Source: Adiantum capillus-veneris
Taxonomy: Eukaryota > Streptophyta > Polypodiopsida > Polypodiales > Pteridaceae
DNA length: 64,000 nucleotides
Assembly: GCA_014529385.2 (NCBI GenBank)
Contig: CM043948.1
Coordinates: 23,676,451 to 23,740,450 of the forward strand
Reading direction: 5' to 3'
Shown here: positions 46,708 to 58,229 of the stretch, one piece after another
Numbering within the stretch: position 1 is the first letter of the stretch
Layout: every line of letters starts with the position of its first letter
Position numbers and translations under genes: made by a program
The notes under the pieces: model-generated
The model's database searches: none
The model's input: the letters and a program-made list of their open reading frames with translations, nothing else
What the model was told of the DNA's origin: nothing

Positions 46708-48328
46708 GATGTAGATTCCGTCCTCGGAAGCTATTGAGTTGAACCTGGATCGTCGAGGTGGAAGAGCATTTGAGATGAATGTCCTTAGCCTTCTTCAGTC
46801 ACTGCAAAATCAAACAATATTGGCACAGTAATGGCATTTTCATTAAAAGCATATGCAGTTTTAGGTAGACACATTGATTGGTAAAAGAATTTCAAACAAT
46901 TTGTTAGCAATGAACATTAAATTGCAATGTAATCAAATGCATAAACAGATGTAAAGGCAAAAAATTAAACAAGTCTGGGGTCGCTAATTTGACGGTCGAA
47001 AAGCACTAGAGATCGAATATTAATACCATGGGTAAGCTTCTTAACTTTCTGTGGTCAATTAAGTTGTTTAATCGCGAGAGCCAAGTATTCATGTTCGAGG
47101 GCTGACTAGAGGCTATATCTAGAAAACCTTGTAGTTAAGCTACCATAAAAGGAATTTCTCATGAAATCATCGCCTGACTGATTACTTTTTCTTTGACCCC
47201 CCAAGGTCTTTTCACATTGATTCAATTATGATGTGTGTGCTTATTTTGTATGCCTTGGGTTTTTTGCTTTTCAAGGAAAAGCGCCCACACTGGGAACCTC
47301 TAGGGCTCTAGTACCATAGGCAATACATGTGAGTGAAGTACCAAATCAAGCTGAGATTTCTCTTCCAGCTTAAAATTTTACATTGTGGCACTTTGATTTT
47401 TTGTTTGTTCATTTTCATCATTTTAATTTTGTAACTTTGGGGGGCCATATAACACTGTTACACTCCCCAGGCTCATCACATTAGTAAACTCCCTTTATAA
47501 TACTTACGCTAAAGGTCAATAGGGTTAAGCCCACTAGAAAGCCCTAGTACATTTCATACAATGCTGCCTAAATCGGATTAAGAACCTAAGTAACCATTGC
47601 TTATTAGGAATGCATTCCCCATGGTATTAAGAGAAGATTTCTAATACCTAGCTTGGTCAAACTAGCTTAGTCGGACTGCTTGATTTTTACACCTAAACAA
47701 GTGATTATGACAAAAGATTGCATTGAATTAAATGTTGGATACTAAGCCAATGCGCTGAATAGTATGCTACCAATCACAATCAAAGCAGACAAACATGGAT
47801 GCAAAAAAGATAAGGGCAATGCTAATGGACAAGAAACACCTGTTTGTGTTGATGGTCGCGCTTGATTTGAAGTGTGAACGAGAGAAAGGTTCCATGAAGG
47901 TCCAAATCCTATCAATAGCAACACGCTCCTGTACACACTAGGAAACAAAAGGAATACCTCCAGGAGGCACATCAGTGGGAAAAGAGAACTTTTCTAATCA
48001 CTCAACTCTAAAACAGAAACACTCTATCGTACTAATCTTACCTACCCTCCATCACTCAAGTGATGAGGATCAAAGGTGTTTTATGGCATAGGTTTCTGTT
48101 TCACTGTACCAGATGTGACATGTGTAGGTCTGAGTCAATGTCTTGATTTTTATTGTGCATACTCGTTTGCTAATTGCTCTTGCTCTTTTTTTTTTTTTTT
48201 TTTTTGTGAGTATAAAGCTATATAGGTACATTCCCTAAGATTGGTGATTAAGAGGTCAGGGAAAAAGGTTGAGAGGGAAGCAAGTGAATGATGACTGTCA
48301 GCAAACACTCCCCCCTTCCTTGGGTAGA
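46708..48328 (-). other. 3' non-coding part of element K
   Basis: About 1.6 kb with no coding frame of note, where an autonomous Ty3 element would carry RT and integrase. A T run (about 18 bases) lies near 48188. Confidence 0.6.
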
Positions 48329-49852
48329 TCATACCGTTTGAAATGAGCTTGTCACCCTTTGAAACCAATTATTCCAGTTGGTAATAGGTGAGGATTTTTG
48401 CCAGTAGTTTTCTATTACCGTAGGTGCCTTGTCAAGCTTCAAGGGTGGTAAGGTACTTTCCCAGGATCGAACTTGAAGTGGTTCATCAGGTGATTCTTGA
48501 ACACTGGGAGGTGTGGATTCTTTTGTAGCTTCATTGAGGTCCGCTACTATAGATGGAGGCTGTGTAGAAGCTTTTACCTCTATGGATGTATTACATGATG
48601 AGCTAGAATCTTCATGGGACTCCCCCCTTCCTGAGCTAGGTGGAACAAATCGTTCTTTCTTTGGTACCCAAACTAGCTCTAGAACGGGTGTGTAACATTC
48701 CATGATTTTTTCCTTTCCGCGATTTTCAATTTGTTTTGGAGCCACAGGATTGGGTTTACATGGGCCAGGTGACAGGTAAGAGTACACTTTACGTTTGGGC
48801 ACCCAGATTTGATCATTTCCTTCATAGTATCCTTGGGCTTCCAATAGTCGTTTAGGGATCCATCGCAACATTTTCTTACTTTTCTTGGAGCGATTGGTAC
48901 GTTTCTTACAAGGCTTCTGTTTTTTAGCACTAGCTATGGTCGCTAAAGAAGCTTTAGGGACCCACTTGTATGTTTTCTCTGTTATATTAGGATGGTTCTT
49001 GTGTGTCTCAAGCTTTCTTTCAACTACATTAGTTGAAGCTCTAGAGAGTTGGGCTATGGGGACGTATGGTTCAACCTCCTGGACATGCAACGTCTTGGGT
49101 TTTATTTCCTTGGGCAATATCTCAGGGACTATGGCTTGAGTGGTAGGGCTAAGAGCTGGTTTTTGCGTTGTAACACCCCCAGTCCCCCAATCAATAGTGC
49201 ATTTGGTGGCTATCATCCACGTGCGGCCTAGGTTTATATTACCCTCCATAGTTCCAGTAGGCATGACCAAAAAGTCTTGAGCTACCACCCCATTGTCATA
49301 ACTGGCAGAAGTGTGTCAGATTCCAAAAACCGCAGTTTTTTTCTTGTTGACACCCTTGACTTGGATAATACTCTCAGATAGAGGTGGCTTCCCTAACTGA
49401 CACCACACCCCATAGGATATCAGATTGTATTTAGCACCCGTGTCCAATAAGGCGTTATATAGCACTTTTCCATAGGCACTATTTAACTCAATGGGGTATC
49501 GTAGAGGTGTGTCAGAGTCCAACCCATCCTCTTCGTGTGCTCCATTTGCATCAGGTTCCGAGCGAGTAGCTCTACCTAATGTTTCCATGAAACGGCTAAA
49601 CATACTAGTACTAGGCTGTGGAGCTTCGGGAGGTGCATGGCCTTCTCTCTCAGTGTTTTGGGTAGGGTATGCTTCCATGATTTCTGAGTCGGAGGAGGAA
49701 TCACTAGCGGCTACTTTAGGGTCTTGGGTGGTGCTACCTTGTGTCCTCGCTGAGGGTCTAGAGCTTATCGTGGATGGGTAATGGGTGTCCGTATGAACAG
49801 AGGCACCCTCAATATGCTCGTGTTCTAGCACCCGCCCAGAGCATAAGTGCAT
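48329..49852 (-). CDS. Retropepsin-containing protein of element K, one in-frame TGA
   Basis: One phase runs from ATG 49852 (MHLCSGRVLEHE) to the stop at 48329, about 507 codons, broken only by TGA 49318-49316. Residues ~1-110 are a Ser/Thr/Pro/acidic linker. LLDTGAKYNLIS (~residue 135) is the retropepsin active site with DTGA. The TGA falls after TAVFGI in the middle of the domain, and the second half resumes with DFLVMPTGTMEGNINLGRTW. The remainder is basic and Pro-rich, with four W(V/I)PK motifs: TYKWVPK, LRWIPKR, IWVPKRK and VWVPKKE. No zinc knuckle is visible. The TGA could be a point mutation (Arg CGA to TGA) or be read through. In a copy this young a master element may be intact. Confidence 0.75.
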
Positions 49853-50831
49853 GTGCTTTTGATACCCTAAGGTGTCAAAAAGCTGCTCTAGGAGGCCTTG
49901 TGACTAGTTTTTAGCGTGTCTTTTGTTTGTTTTTTTGCTAGATTTTTTTGAGCGTGTCGTGGAATGGGCCGTGTGATAGCTCAAAACGAGCGTATCGGTC
50001 AGAGGGTCGTGCCGTGCTTTACAGCCCTCCGTTTGGTCACTCTATGCCCTCGGAATCCCTAAAACTGTCAATTTCCAGTAGGGAACTAGGCCCAAACTAG
50101 AAAGTCTAAGGGTGCAAGTGGGAAGAGAAAGGAGGAGAGTGGAGGACTTGTCCCACATGCTCTCATTCTCTCTTGAGGGAGTAGGGTATATATATAAGAG
50201 TGAGTCTAGTATATATCATAGGACTGAGGCCTGGGCCTGGGCTTGGGCTTGGGCTTGGGCTTGGGCTTGGGCTTGGGCTTGGGAAAATGATCCCGATCCC
50301 GATCTACCTTTTATACAAACCAACCCGTACGTTTTAAGAGTCGTGTTTTTTATTTTCGAAAAATTTCGCCGCCCACTCGCTCCCAAATTTTTAACTTTTT
50401 TTTTTCCAAAATTTTTTTTTCTTTTTTTTTTTTTCTACAGAAAAACGCAGAAATTGAAAAACGCAGAAAATGCAGAAACGCAAAAAAAACGCAGAAAATG
50501 CAGAAAAAACGCAGAAAATACAGAAATTGCAGAAAAAACACAGAAATTGCAGAAAAAGCACAGAAATTGCTGAAAATGCAGAAAATGCAGGAAAAACGCA
50601 GAAAATGCAGAAAAAACGCGGAAATTGCAGAACTTGACAGAAATTGAAAACGCCGAACTTGAAATTGCAGAAATTGAAAAACGCAGACAATAGCAGAAAT
50701 TGAAACTTGACAGCAAATGTAGAAAACGCAAAAAACAGAAATCTCCACACACCCCTTCCCTGCCTTTCCTATGATACAAATTGCACCACAAGGAAGCGTA
50801 AAGTGCTAACCGAGCTTAGTGTAGGGCATAT
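49853..50831 (-). repeat. Leader of element K with two simple-repeat arrays
   Basis: A (GGGCTT)n hexamer array lies at about 50226-50282 (plus strand). A ~300-base array of GCAGAAAATGCAGAAAAAAC-type words lies at 50436-50730, preceded by T-rich runs. Both sit between PBS and ORF. Frames crossing them are artefacts. Confidence 0.75.
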
Positions 50832-50848
50832 CCCCGGCAGCGGCGCCA
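50832..50848 (-). other. Primer-binding site of element K (tRNA-Asp-like)
   Basis: The minus strand reads TGGCGCCGCTGCCGGGG, four bases from the LTR. The complement matches the 3' end of plant tRNA-Asp with CCA, apart from one base in the stem. Confidence 0.82.
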
Positions 50849-50852
50849 AAAA

Positions 50853-51427
50853 TGTGCGCTCCTTGCCGCACTGTCGAAGCAAGGGACTTGCCAATACACC
50901 GTATGCGAGCCACAAACGGCTCCAAGCACACAACAAGCTTAAACTAGCAAGCTCAAGAAAACAAAGGGTGTGTCACTCACCGCTCTACGCTCGCCTTCGT
51001 GGTGGATTCCTCGCCGCGATGAAGAAGAAGCTGCAGTCGTGCCGCGCTCAACCGCTTCGCCGCCGTCGTGCCTTCGTAATGCTCGATCGCACACACACTC
51101 TCCCTCTCCCTCTCTCTCACACACACACACACAAGGAGGTGAAGAAGAAGAAGATGGAGATGGAGCAAGAGCACTCTTCAATTGCACAAATGAGAGAATG
51201 AGTAAAAATTAGGTTTAGTTGGCTTTTATAGGAGCTCACCCCATTCACACTTGGGCGCCCATGCTTAGCCAACTAACCCCTTGAATGTCCAAGTTAAAGT
51301 GCGCCTCTCATCGACGATCACTCTACCTTTCCCTATTGGTCCGACAAGCCCGGTACCTGACTCTACCAAATACATAATACGCGTCCATCGTAGGTGATCA
51401 TGTGTCCGTGTGCCATGAGGGTTAACA
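50853..51427 (-). repeat. 5' LTR of element K
   Basis: Identical to the 3' LTR by eye except for one C/T difference. In minus orientation it contains CTATAAAAG (51231-51223). Confidence 0.95.
51223..51231 (-). promoter_or_regulatory. TATA box in 5' LTR of element K
   Basis: The minus strand reads CTATAAAAG, the likely promoter of the element; the same box is in the 3' LTR at 46490-46498. Confidence 0.6.
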
Positions 51428-51995
51428 TATGTCAAAGACCAAGGCTAACCAATGGAGCTTAAAATACCTTAGGGTTAGCTTCATTGAAGACCTCCAAAGG
51501 TTAGTGTTAAAAGTCATTTGACCTTAGGTAAGCTAGGGCTAAGCTTGAGGTGGGAACCCAGCCCAAGCTTGAGGTGATTGTCGTGTTTGATCACTAAGGT
51601 GCTTGAGGTGCTTGTCGTGCTTGATTATTAAGGTGCTTGAGGTGCTTGTCGTGCTTGCTGACTAAGATGCTTGAGATGCTTGTCGTGCATGTCGACTAGG
51701 GAGCTTGAGTTGCTTGTGGGAACACTACCCAAGCTTGAGGTGCTTTGTCATGCTTGTTGACGAAGCTGTGCAAAAGTCAAATCCCATCTCTACAAGAGAG
51801 GGAGCGATTTCTAAAGCTAGGGGGATGAGAGAGAATACACACACTCACACAAGGCAAGCTTGGTACAAAGAAAGCATATAAGACACTTGTCAAGTTCCTC
51901 CTCAAAGGGGTCCAATGATAATTTAGTAGATTTAATTAATTATTTTTGCATTTATCAAGTCCTCTCTTTCAAAGGGGAAAGGGGACACTTGTCCC
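51428..51995 (+). repeat. Repeat R1, right part, with internal tandem repeat
   Basis: It continues R1 after element K and matches 63480-64000 (shared CCTTAGGGTTAGCTTCATT and GGGGTCCAATGAKAATTTAG). Within it, 51555-51770 is a tandem array of about 34-bp units built from GTGCTTGAG and GTCGTGCTT words. Confidence 0.7.
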
Positions 51996-53939
51996 AACAC
52001 TACCCTTGTTGCTTGTAATGCATCCTGCATGTGATTGGCCAATCTTACAGAGGTCCAATGAGCTTCAAGCTTGAGCTACAAGGGGGGGTTGAACAAAGCA
52101 AGAAGGGGGCTATCTTGGGGGTAAACTCTCCCACACATGCTCTCATTGTGTGGAGTGCAAAGGCAAGAGCTCCATCTCCTTCTCCAAGCTAGTAGAGAAG
52201 TTGAGAGCCTACACCATCACTCTTGGCTATGGAATGCAAATCCAACCAAGAGCCATGCTTCAATGCTTAAGCTTTCCATCTTCTCCATCTTCATTACTAT
52301 GCTATTATGTATGCTAGCAAGAAGAGTGATGATAAGTGGGGAACTACTTCTTTCTCCTATGGAATGTTTCTTCTTCCTATTCCCTGCCCTCATTCCCCAC
52401 TAGCTCTCTCCACCTTCGAAGGTGTTTGAGGCCTTGGGACTAAGGCTTGGGATAGTTAATGCTTTTTTGCAAAGTTTATGTTATGCTCTTGATGCATGAG
52501 GCTTTCCATCTTCATTGCATCACCTAGGTCACAAGGAGCACAAAGATTGTATTGTACCAAGTCTCTCTTGATGGGAGAAATTATAATACAAATGCCTATT
52601 GGAGGGGGGACCGGCTCCACATGAATCCGGTCCTCAACTGTTGTCATGTTCTCTAAACTCTCTCTCTTGAAAAAGTATTGTTCATGCCAAGTTAACTAAC
52701 TACCATGTTTATGTTGTTGCCATCAATTAAGTTCACCCTCTATGCTCACAAAGTAATCTCACAAAAGTGATTTATCTAATTTCCTAATTCTGCTACCCTC
52801 AAAGTACATAGGCCATTTGTATTACATAAGGACCAAACCTCAAACACAACCAAATGAATGCCTCAATTCACCAATGAACCTCTCTTCCCTACAAGATAAG
52901 AGCCATTGGCTCAAACACAACTAGTAAATCCTACATTAAGCTACCATATATGGTCACTTAAAATTAAGAGAATTTTCTTGGAAATAGCTAATAAATCCTT
53001 TGTATATGCCCTAACTACATGTAGAGCCTGCTTGGAGGTAAGGGTATCATAACAACTATGAGGTTTGTTGCACATCTCTTGTCCACTTAGAAGTATGGTT
53101 GAAGGTCCAAAACAACCAAGAGAACTCCTTATGCAAGGCCAATATTAGAAGAAAGATCAAGTGGTCAAACAACCAAGAGACCAAGAGAGAAATCACTACA
53201 TTGTTGTTACAAAAACATTCTAAGGGGCTTACCTCACGTTCTACCCTTACAAAAGGTCTTAAAATTTATTGTCCTGGTCCATAACACCCTAAACCTATAT
53301 GATTTATTAACATCTAACCACAACACATTCCCCTAATGCTTTAGTGATTACAAAAAGGGAAGGGATTGTCCATGCCACTCATTATATTTCTATAAGCTAA
53401 GCCTACGGCCTAACACTCTATGTGCCAACACATATATACACTAAAGATAACAGATCTATTGTTTTTTCAATGGCATGAACTATCTTTTCATATTGAAAAG
53501 AGATAGAGCTAAATAAAACTTTAGAGCTCATCTATTTTCAATATATTGTAAGTCCGAAGGCCAAAAATAGTGTTTTCTATGCTCAAGATACATTACAGTA
53601 GCCAAATAATAGGATTTTAAAAAAATAATAATAATTAAAGAATAGTTAAGATTTAGAACTTTCATTGCTTGGGTTAACTTTGCAATTTATAAAAGGTAAG
53701 ATATGCTTAACCATCAAAAAATGTACAGGGATTTTTATAATTTCTTGTATAAATTGATACATTTATTGATCAATATCATGTCAATCGATAACATTATCAA
53801 GTAATAAGGTAATTGATTGATATGTAAGAACATATACAAAAAAATTTGTATGGCCGTGATTCGTGTTTAAAAGATTTTTCACATAACGTATCATGCAAGA
53901 CTTTTAATACATGGTTGGCTATGTGTAGATTCTTTTGAG
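51996..53939. other. Gene-free stretch
   Basis: No coding frame with a recognisable product. The left part may be the rest of R1, for which no second copy is in view. The right part (53450-53880) is AT-rich. Confidence 0.4.
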
Positions 53940-54314
53940 CATACTAATGAGACAAGAGACGTATTCCCTAGGCTCCATGACCAATTCATAGAGATTCATT
54001 TTTAATGCAATCTTGTAATGCTTAGCAATAGTGCCAAAGTGCTGTTGTAAATTGGTCCATCAAACTTGTGGAGTTGTGTAGTCATTAAGATAATGCACGA
54101 AGTTATCATTGAGCAAAGAGAGAAAAATTCCAAGAGCTTCCTCATCTTTGGCTACAAAGTGTGCTAGGTTGTGCCTTGTTTCCACTCTTTCCCCGTCAAT
54201 GAGTGGCTTGATCACCCACCATAGTTGTTTACACATTATGTAACCTTTGGTTTTTGCATACCAACTATGAAACCCTTGGCCATTGAATGTATCATCTCCC
54301 TTTTCTCTACCCAT
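53940..54314 (-). pseudogene. copia gag fragment J
   Basis: ATG 54314 opens MGREKGDDTFNGQGFHSW, a copia gag start related to that of F (KFEGNGFHTW). The frame passes WWVIKPLIDGERVETR to a TGA at 54060, then resumes as HFGTIAKHYKIALKMNLYEL to about 53940. The right side is cut off at 54585 by element E. No zinc knuckle or pol domain is seen to the left. Confidence 0.72.
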
Positions 54315-54585
54315 GATTGTGCACCACTTGTGAGTGAGAGGAGGTTCTTACCCATTTTTGAGTTAGGTAGTGTCTAATCACTTTGTGGAAGATTTACCTT
54401 ACAAATCAAATCATCTCTTTGTGTCACTCATATTGTCAGCTCTATTCTCTTGAACCCTTTATTTTTAGGGAGACATTTATTTTCAGATATTCCTATTCTT
54501 TGTGGTTGTTCCTATGTATGTCTATCCTCATGTGTATGGAGACACTTGTGTTGGAATGGCCATGTGTATCAATCGCGGTACTATT

Positions 54586-54810
54586 TGTTGGAATCAGGGT
54601 TGCAGGAAAACCACACAGCTTGGAGAAGACGAAGGAAGCTCAAGGCACACAACTGAGAAAGTATTACTTAGTGCAATGGAAACATAGATAGCCCTAGAAT
54701 GATGGGTGTATATACAATGCATGGGGGATTAAACCTCCTAAACAAGGAAAAAATGGCCCAACGGTCCTAAGTGTGTTCACACACATCACTACCACATGTA
54801 TATGGTAACA
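54586..54810 (-). repeat. 3' LTR of element E
   Basis: On the plus strand it starts TGTTGGAATCAGGG and ends TATGGTAACA, next to a purine tract. It resembles 59965-60177 (shared ATTACTTAGTG and CACACACATCACTACCA). Confidence 0.75.
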
Positions 54811-54824
54811 AATCCCCCCTAGAG
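54811..54824 (-). other. Polypurine tract of element E
   Basis: The minus strand reads CTCTAGGGGGGATT immediately before the LTR. Confidence 0.75.
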
Positions 54825-54887
54825 TGATGTGGTGAACGAGAGATGGCACATAGAGTAAAGCGAAGTGCCATGTCCTGAGGACATGAT

Positions 54888-55472
54888 CAGTCCACAAAGG
54901 GGAGTAATCCCAAAGCTTTGCGGAACGTATTGAACTTCTCACAAGACAATGCCTGTGTGAATAGATCTGCAAGGTTGTCCCTGTGTTGGCACATAAGCCA
55001 AGTTGATCTCTCCTATTGAGAGCCTCTCCGTGACATAGTGGTAATGCACCTCAATGTGCGTTGTGTGAGCATGAAAAATTGGGTTCCTTGCAAGTGCCAA
55101 TGTGCTTTGACTGTCAGTGTAGATAGTGTTGGCAATGTCCTGTCCAGCACCCAAATCAGCCATAAGGCGTCTGAGCCATACACACTCAACCATAGCTGTG
55201 AAGACTACCATGTACTTAGCCTCACAACTAGAAGTGGCCAGAGTAGGTTGCTTCTTGCTCAACCATGATATGCATGAGCTACCAAGCATGCAACAAAAAC
55301 CACTTGTGGACACTCGTGTGTCAAAACAACCAGCCCAATTTGAGTCTGAAAAAGCATGTAAGTATGGAGAAAGTGATCCCCCCTTGGGATAAAACAATCC
55401 AAGATGTAAAGTACCACTCAAGTAGCAGAAAATCCTCTTGACATCCATCCAATGCTTACACCCTGTGCACAC
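54888..55472 (-). pseudogene. RNase H of element E
   Basis: A copia RNase H follows the RT: HAFSDSNWAGCFDTRVSTSG with the first catalytic Asp, SKKQPTLATSSCEAKYM with the catalytic Glu, and IYTDSQSTLALARNP with the next Asp. HAHTTHIEVHYHYV and the conserved tail follow. A frameshift after YVPTQGQ displaces the end; in the shifted phase DNLADLFTQAL is read to a TGA at 54890-54888, the expected C-terminal copia motif. The enzyme would degrade the RNA strand during reverse transcription. Confidence 0.85.
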
Positions 55473-56300
55473 TATGCATAAATTTGCTGATATGTGAGAC
55501 TGCAGATTGAATATACGGCCTCATGTTACATACATAAAATGAGGCATCCAACAAAAATTTGGTAAAGAGTGACATCTGCGGGATCACCAGCATCATGAAG
55601 ACTCAATTTCAAACTTGTTTCCATGGAAGTGGCAATAGGTTTGCAATCCTCAAGTCCAAACTTACATAGCAATGTCTCTATGTAACTTTTCTGACACAAG
55701 ACAATACCACCATCACACTATTTAAACTGAATACCGAAGTAATGATGCAACAGCCCCAAATCTTTCATCTTGGAAGTAGCATTGAAATAAACCTTAAATT
55801 TAGAAATATGTCACTCATTTGGTCCAGTGATCAGCAAATCATCTACATAAAGAACCACAATGAGAAGTACATCACCCTCACGCTTTACATACAATGTGTT
55901 TTTTGTTGGACTGTTACAAAAGCCTCGTTTTACCAAATGAGTTTCATCTTTCTCATAGCAAGCACACGGAGATTGCTTCAACCCATACAAAGCTTTGTTA
56001 CATTTTCATACCTTATCCTCTTGTCCTTTCTTGACAAAACCGCGAGGCTGCGTTACATAAGATTTCTCACATATGTCACCCTTCAAGAAAGCAGTAACAA
56101 TGTCTTATTGATGTACATCCCAACCAAAATGAGCGCCAATGCACATAGAAAATGCACAATATTCATACGACAAGTGGGGGCAAAAGTCTCTTCATAATCT
56201 ATGTCTTTTTGTTGTGCATAACCCTTTGCAACAAGTCGAGCCTTATAGCGTCTCACCATCCGGCTTGCATTTCAACTTGTAAACCCACTTTGTACCAATG
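55473..56300 (-). pseudogene. Reverse transcriptase of element E
   Basis: After the RT opening in the neighbouring frame (LPPGKKAIGTKWVYKLK), a frameshift near 56250 changes phase. The region then reads CEKSYVTQPRGFVKKGQ, NKALYGLKQSPCACYEK and the catalytic LYVDDLLITGPNE near 55840, then GLLHHYFGIQFK. Several in-frame stops interrupt it. These are the standard copia RT blocks. Confidence 0.8.
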
Positions 56301-57520
56301 GCCTTTTTGCCAGGAGGCAAATCACATAAACTCCATGTGTCATTTTCTATAAGTGCATCATATTTTAATTGCATGATAGCCATCCATTTTTTTGAATTAT
56401 GTGCTTCATCAAAAGAGAGAGGTTCCTCAACATCATGTAAGCTAGACACAGCCAAAGCATAACAATCTGATGCATAAGATGCATGGTGAGAGCCTGAACG
56501 GGTGCAACTAGACAACGGTGCATCCAATTTACTGTCACGCAATGTATGCAGCAGCCATTTTGGCATACCTCTAGCGTGCTCATTTTCAGCCCTTTCCTCA
56601 TCAAGTACATCATGTACATCTGCATCAGTAATAGGCTGAACTGTAACATTTTCAGAAACCCCCATAGGCTGTACATTTGCCTCATTGGAATTTACATTCG
56701 ACCTTCCACCATTGAAAAGAGGCAACAAAGTGCCATAAATGTCCTGTGAGCTGACATTACTGTCTCTGGTAGATGATAGCAAGGGCTGAACAAAATCTTC
56801 TACAAACACAACATCCCGTGAAACCAGAATATGCTTTGTTTGCAGATGATACAACCTGTAACCTTTGCTTTCAGCACTATAGCCAACAAAAATACATTTG
56901 ACAGCCTTATCATCCAATTTTCTACATTGTGTTTGTGGCACCAAAGCATATGCCAAACATCCAAAAATACGTATGTGCTCAATAGAAGGCTTTCTATCAT
57001 GCTATGCCTCATATGGAGTAATGGACTGCAAAGCTTTCGTATGACACCTTTTAAGTACATAAGTGGCACACATGATGGCCTCAAGCCAAAACGAATGCGG
57101 CAAAGCTTGACTTTTGACCATACATCGTGCCATTTTTGTAAGTGACCTGTTTTTCCTCTCAACAATACCATTTTTTTGAGGTGTATAAGGCACTGGACAT
57201 TGGTGTTTTATCTCATGACTAGCCAGAAATGCATTAAATTCATGAGACATGTACTCCCCCCCTCGATCGGAATGGAGGGTGTCTATAGTACATTTCAAGA
57301 CACTTTCACCCATAGCCACAAATTGTTTGAAGCACATAAAAACTTTGGACTTCAGTTTAAGTGAATACACCCATGCATGCTTGGAGTAATTGTCAATGAA
57401 AGTCACAAAGTAAAGGTGATTGCCCAAGGACGGAGTTTGCATGGGCCCACAAACATCACTATGCACAAGCTGCAACCTGCATGTGGCCCTAACTAAACCA
57501 TCCTTTGAAACTTTAGACAC
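56243..57520 (-). pseudogene. Integrase and RT linker of element E
   Basis: The integrase core has Asp in LQLVHSDVCGPM, Asp in IDTLHSDRGGEYM and Glu in QKNGIVERKNRSL, so all three DDE residues are present (57520-57002). At TPYEA-stop-HDRKPS a TAG replaces the Trp usual in copia elements, a G-to-A change. The frame continues with RIFGCLAYALVPQTQCRKLD, then the linker to GTKWVYKLKCKPDGE. It inserts element cDNA in active relatives. Confidence 0.85.
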
Positions 57521-58183
57521 TGCATCTTACCCAAAATACAGCCTTCACAAACATGTTTGATAGGTGATTCAAGAGGCAGTAAATAAGCAACCATAACAGA
57601 TTTTTGCAAACGCAGCAAACTGGAAAAATTCAAATGACCAAAACGTGCATACCAAATTTTTGCATCTAAAATAGCCTTTGAATCCACACTGCATTTGCAA
57701 AATTCTTCCCACACTTGTCATACAAAGTGAGCTTATACAACCCACGACATAAAATGCCAAATGCAACAATTTCATCACTGAAGTTGAGATCGTGTACAGT
57801 ACACCTGTCCACAAATTTGACTACAAGACCAAGTCTAGCAAGCGCAAAGACAGACAAAAGATTCTTCTGATCCTAGTTACATAAAGTGCATCAACAAGTG
57901 TGAAAGAACTACCATTTGCATCAGTAAGCACAATCTTTCCAAATCCTTAAACCGAATAAGAGGCATTGTTGGCACAAGTAACTGAATTCCCATGAGGAAC
58001 AAACTCAAGAGAGGTGAACAAATCACGATGTGAGGTAATGTGCTTTGTAGCACCACTGTCAAAATACCACACATGTGAATATGCAACAATTGACATGCAT
58101 GCATCATGGACAGCGGGAGTATAGGTACACTCTGCACTAAAATCCCATTCTGCATCAACATCAGCATCACAGTCTCGTTTCAC
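57493..58183 (-). pseudogene. Protease and GAG-pre-integrase of element E
   Basis: The copia protease active site is HVWYFDSGATKHITSH, with a downstream NDLFTSLEF-like block. Phases change near 57950 and 57860. The GAG-pre-integrase zinc domain reads WYARFGHLNFSSLLRLQKS and CEGCILGKM. A one-base shift at GKMQCLKF separates it from integrase. Confidence 0.82.
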
Positions 58184-58229
58184 AGAAGACTCAACAATAG
58201 CTGCATTTGTAGTGGAACCATCATTTGCA

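Larger units (their letters stand above)
46120..51427 (-). mobile_element. Element K: complete, young, protease-only LTR retrotransposon
   Basis: Two 575-bp LTRs (46120-46694 and 50853-51427) differ by eye at one position (CCTAAAC vs CTTAAAC near 46207/50940). The five bases TATGT flank both ends (46115-46119 and 51428-51432). In minus orientation the order is LTR, PBS, leader with repeats, one ORF with a retropepsin domain, about 1.6 kb of non-coding sequence, polypurine tract, LTR. No RT, RNase H or integrase is present, so movement must have relied on another element. The host sequence is repeat R1. Confidence 0.93.

Noticed and set aside
48840-49740. Plant telomere motif TTTAGGG
   Set aside because: Only isolated single copies occur here and elsewhere; there is no tandem array that would link the Penelope-like copies to telomeres.
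50112-50573. 153-codon plus-strand frame and opposing minus-strand frames
   Set aside because: They are produced by the hexamer and GCAGAAA repeat arrays in the leader of element K.
50832-50848. tRNA-like 3' end CCCCGGCAGCGGCGCCA as a tRNA gene
   Set aside because: No cloverleaf upstream, CCA is encoded, and the position four bases from an LTR fits a primer-binding site.
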